Source: an uncultured Bacteroidota bacterium (lineage in GTDB: Bacteria > Bacteroidota > Bacteroidia > Chitinophagales > Chitinophagaceae). Taken from it: a stretch of 64,000 nt of DNA. The notes beneath the pieces are model-generated. The model saw only the letters and a program-made list of their open reading frames with translations. It was not told where the DNA came from and did no database searches. The stretch is from positions 1-64,000 of the forward strand of contig CAIRYK010000056.1 in the NCBI GenBank assembly GCA_903882805.1. Direction: 5' to 3'. A program made the position numbers and the translations under genes. Positions 62,050-64,000 of this stretch are shown here, piece by piece (within the stretch, counting starts at the first letter, position 1; every line of letters starts with the position of its first letter).

Positions 62050-62652
62050 ATGTTTTACTCATTCAAGGGGTTTAGACCGGTGGTGCACCCCAGCGCTTAT
62101 GTGCATCCGCAGGCGGCTGTTACCGGCAATGTTATTATAGGCCGCAATGTATATGTGGGGCCGGGCGCTGCCATTCGCGGCGACTGGGGCGGCATAGTAA
62201 TAGAAGATGGCTGCAATGTGCAGGAAAACTGTGTGATACATATGTTTCCGGGCGTAACGCTGACGCTCCGGGAGGGCGCTCATATAGGCCACGGCGCTAT
62301 AGTGCATGGCGCCAATGTGGGCCGCAACACGCTGGTGGGTATGAATGCTGTGCTGATGGACGAGGCCGTGATAGGCGATGAGTGCATAATAGGCGCTATG
62401 ACCTTTGTGCCCGCAAAAACCATAATACCCAATCGCAGTCTGGTAGTGGGCAATCCCGGCAAGGTAATAAAACAGGTAAGCGACGAGATGATAGCCTGGA
62501 AAACCAAGGGCACCGAGCTATACCAGATGCTGCCCGCCGACTGCGTAGAGAGCATGACGCCCTGCGAGCCGCTCACCGAGCCCGAACCCAACCGCCCCGC
62601 ACAAGAAAGCCTGTATACTACCTGGGAGGCAATAAAAAACAAAACAGCATAA
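62050..62652 (+). CDS. Gamma-carbonic-anhydrase-like hexapeptide protein (PaaY-type)
   Basis: ATG 62050 (MFYSFKGFRPVVHPSAYVHP) gives 200 residues; TTG two codons upstream is unlikely. Left-handed beta-helix hexapeptide repeats include AVTGNVIIGRNVYVGPGAAIRGDWGG, and metal-site histidines appear in CVIHMFPGV, GHIGHGAIVHGANVG. The family covers gamma-carbonic anhydrases and PaaY-like thioesterases, whose members are hard to tell apart by sequence. With PaaY-like MFYSFKGxxPVV start it is more like PaaY/YrdA. Reaction unproven. Confidence 0.88.
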   Translation: MFYSFKGFRPVVHPSAYVHPQAAVTGNVIIGRNVYVGPGAAIRGDWGGIVIEDGCNVQENCVIHMFPGVTLTLREGAHIGHGAIVHGANVGRNTLVGMNAVLMDEAVIGDECIIGAMTFVPAKTIIPNRSLVVGNPGKVIKQVSDEMIAWKTKGTELYQMLPADCVESMTPCEPLTEPEPNRPAQESLYTTWEAIKNKTA

Positions 62653-62672
62653 CGCTGCCATAGGCATAAAAT

Positions 62673-62699
62673 AAAATAGTCCCTTATCGGGACTATTTT
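62673..62699. terminator. Shared terminator between the hexapeptide protein and ArsR genes
   Basis: 11-bp perfect stem aaaatagtccc/gggactatttt with a 5-nt loop, T-run on both strands, between two convergent genes. Confidence 0.85.
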
Positions 62700-62730
62700 A
62701 TTAGAGACCGCGTGAGCGGTATAAGATAAA

Positions 62731-63099
62731 TTAAGCGTTAGCTTCTTCTGAGTGTACGAGCTCGTTTACGAACTTAGCAACTGCAGCAATACGCGCGTGG
62801 TTGAGCGCATAGTGAATGAATTTACCATCGCGCTCAGTGATAACGATGTTTGCGCGGCGGAGGATAGCCAAATGCTGAGAAGCAACAGACTGCTCTAAAC
62901 GCAATTTCACGTAGATGTCGGTAACATTCATACGCTTGTTTTCTTCAAGCAACTTCACGATTTGCTGACGCAATTTGTGATTGATTGCTCTTAATGTCAT
63001 AGCTGCATTTTTTACAGCTACATAGTCCAACTTAATGTGTTCGCTCGAACCTTCATTCTTCCGAATTACCAGAGTGTTTGCTGATACCGTAGTGTCCAT
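62731..63099 (-). CDS. ArsR-family transcriptional regulator
   Basis: A 122-residue winged-helix protein: INHKLRQQIVKLLEENKRMNVTDIYVKLRLEQSVASQHLAILR is the ArsR HTH, followed by the beta wing RANIVITERDGKFIHYAL. No CxC metal motif, so it is not an arsenic or zinc sensor of the classic kind. The 40-residue N-terminus is unlike other ArsR proteins. Two -7 elements lie upstream (TATGTTTG, 63190-63183; TAACTTTG, 63247-63240). Confidence 0.9.
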   Translation of the reverse strand: MDTTVSANTLVIRKNEGSSEHIKLDYVAVKNAAMTLRAINHKLRQQIVKLLEENKRMNVTDIYVKLRLEQSVASQHLAILRRANIVITERDGKFIHYALNHARIAAVAKFVNELVHSEEANA

Positions 63100-63182
63100 T
63101 TAAAATTTAAATTTACGATGTTAATTAAAAAAGATTTTCCTGTCCTATATACCCCTGTGATATAAACTATATGAATATTCCG

Positions 63183-63190
63183 CAAACATA
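63183..63190 (-). promoter_or_regulatory. Promoter -7 element for the ArsR-family gene
   Basis: TATGTTTG on the minus strand, 84 bp before the start at 63099; a second candidate TAACTTTG is at 63247-63240. Confidence 0.4.
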
Positions 63191-63296
63191 CTCAATTAAA
63201 CCGATATGAAATTCACAATGTTGAATAAAAACGTTAACGCAAAGTTAAAGTGTTGAAAAATTTTGACATAGGTATTTGTAATTTGCTGACAATCAA

Positions 63297-63965
63297 TCAC
63301 TTATGAGTATAAACTTGTTTCAGATAAAAGGGCTCAGAAGCATGCAAATTTACAATACTATTACATTTAAAATCGGCAAAAACATACTCCGCCCACAGCA
63401 TAAAATTTATCGCAATATCACCAACAACTATTGAATTATTAACTTTTGGTTGATTAAAAAATTGTTCTGGCACATCAGTCGAAATATATAATTTTTCAGC
63501 AGTTTCTATGATTTTGGTCAGTTCGTCCTCAGAAAAGTGTCTTGGCTCCTCCAAAACATGAAAATCGGCATCATAAAAAGCGGCAAAATATTCGTGTTCG
63601 CGGGCGGTAAGCACAGCGCCATATTGTAGGTAGGCGCTACCCTGCTGCCGGTAGGCCTGGCGGGCCAGTATGGTCAGTTTATTGTGCAATATGAGCGGCA
63701 AATCGAGGGCATAACATATACCTTTGGCGGTGGCCATACCTATACGCAAACCTGTGTACGACCCCGGCCCCGCGCACACTGCCACCCCCGACAATTGTTT
63801 CATACCTATACCGGCATCGGCCAGCGCGCCCTCTATGAGCAGATTGATAGCCGCTGCATGGTTGCGCGCCACCTCGGTAGTGCGGCTGGCCGCAAGCTGT
63901 CCGTCGGCGCATATAGCCACGGTGCCAGTGTCGGCCGACGTATCTATCATTAATAAGTAAATCAT
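63297..63965 (-). CDS. tsaB: tRNA threonylcarbamoyladenosine biosynthesis protein TsaB
   Basis: A 222-residue protein of the actin-like ASKHA fold: MIYLLMIDTSADTGTVAIC at the start, NHAAAINLLIEGALADAGI near 40 and AVCAGPGSYTGLRIGMATAKGICYAL near 65. TsaB is the partner of TsaD and TsaE in making t6A at position 37 of ANN-decoding tRNAs. Length is that of the family. Single gene; the window ends 35 bp upstream of its start. Confidence 0.94.
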   Translation of the reverse strand: MIYLLMIDTSADTGTVAICADGQLAASRTTEVARNHAAAINLLIEGALADAGIGMKQLSGVAVCAGPGSYTGLRIGMATAKGICYALDLPLILHNKLTILARQAYRQQGSAYLQYGAVLTAREHEYFAAFYDADFHVLEEPRHFSEDELTKIIETAEKLYISTDVPEQFFNQPKVNNSIVVGDIAINFMLWAEYVFADFKCNSIVNLHASEPFYLKQVYTHK

Positions 63966-64000
63966 GAATTGTGCACAAATGTACGGTAGTAGCTACATTT

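Noticed and set aside
61820-62140. 106-residue open frame (MDALDLITDPAQKAALYKKI...) after yidD
   Set aside because: The first 45 codons look protein-like, with a Cys-rich part, but the frame runs straight through the strong terminator hairpin at 61951-61992 and into the start of the next gene, so a functional gene is unlikely.

Overview
The window is Bacteroidota chromosome, probably Chitinophagales/Sphingobacteriales-like. Supporting marks are DUF4270 and DUF4175 proteins, the short GT5-only glycogen synthase, the ctaB/COX3/COX3/COX4/SCO/DUF420 respiratory block, absence of strong Shine-Dalgarno sequences, and repeated TAnnTTTG -7 promoter elements. Almost all of it is ordinary core genome. 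I see no rRNA, tRNA or CRISPR array.

1-4631 is an AT-rich accessory insert at the 3' end of glmS. It holds a large serine recombinase cut by the left window edge (minus strand) and a minus-strand cargo operon: a beta-CASP metallo-beta-lactamase-fold nuclease, a probable PD-(D/E)XK protein, and a TPR-like ORF with an in-frame amber codon. An inverted second copy of the recombinase C-terminal part (plus strand) has its last codons antisense to the end of glmS. A perfect 104-bp inverted repeat (1-104 and 4162-4265) bounds the cargo, so one inversion would rebuild a full-length recombinase against glmS. This is the least ordinary part of the window.

4632-31.5 kb is housekeeping: glmS, DUF4270 lipoprotein and glycogen synthase (minus) divergent from panC and a ROK kinase; an NlpC/P60 lipoprotein; sucA; a gap with two tandem minus-strand promoter-plus-hairpin units that look like small RNA genes; prs; rplY; a TerC protein; holA and a DEDDy exonuclease; an OmpR-type regulator and histidine kinase; holB; an S41 protease; and a DUF4175 protein.

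31.8-40.9 kb is a Ter-type stress cluster on the plus strand: two TerD proteins, two short vWA proteins, a 52-aa basic protein, an AIM24 protein, a YggT-like membrane protein, then a TerY-like vWA protein with zinc ribbon, a PP2C phosphatase, a divergent protein kinase and TerC. A promoter with a 14-bp palindrome precedes the vWA/phosphatase/kinase part.

40.9-52.0 kb holds cysD-cysN with convergent cysC, an ABC exporter, the heme O synthase/cytochrome oxidase assembly block, a ChaN-like protein and a small secreted protein. 52.2-59.5 kb holds a cation/proton antiporter convergent with DabB-DabA (energy-coupled inorganic carbon uptake) and a SulP anion transporter. 59.6-64 kb holds an acidic Cys-rich exported peptide, a ferritin-like protein, rpmH-rnpA-yidD, a gamma-carbonic-anhydrase-like hexapeptide protein, an ArsR-type regulator and tsaB.
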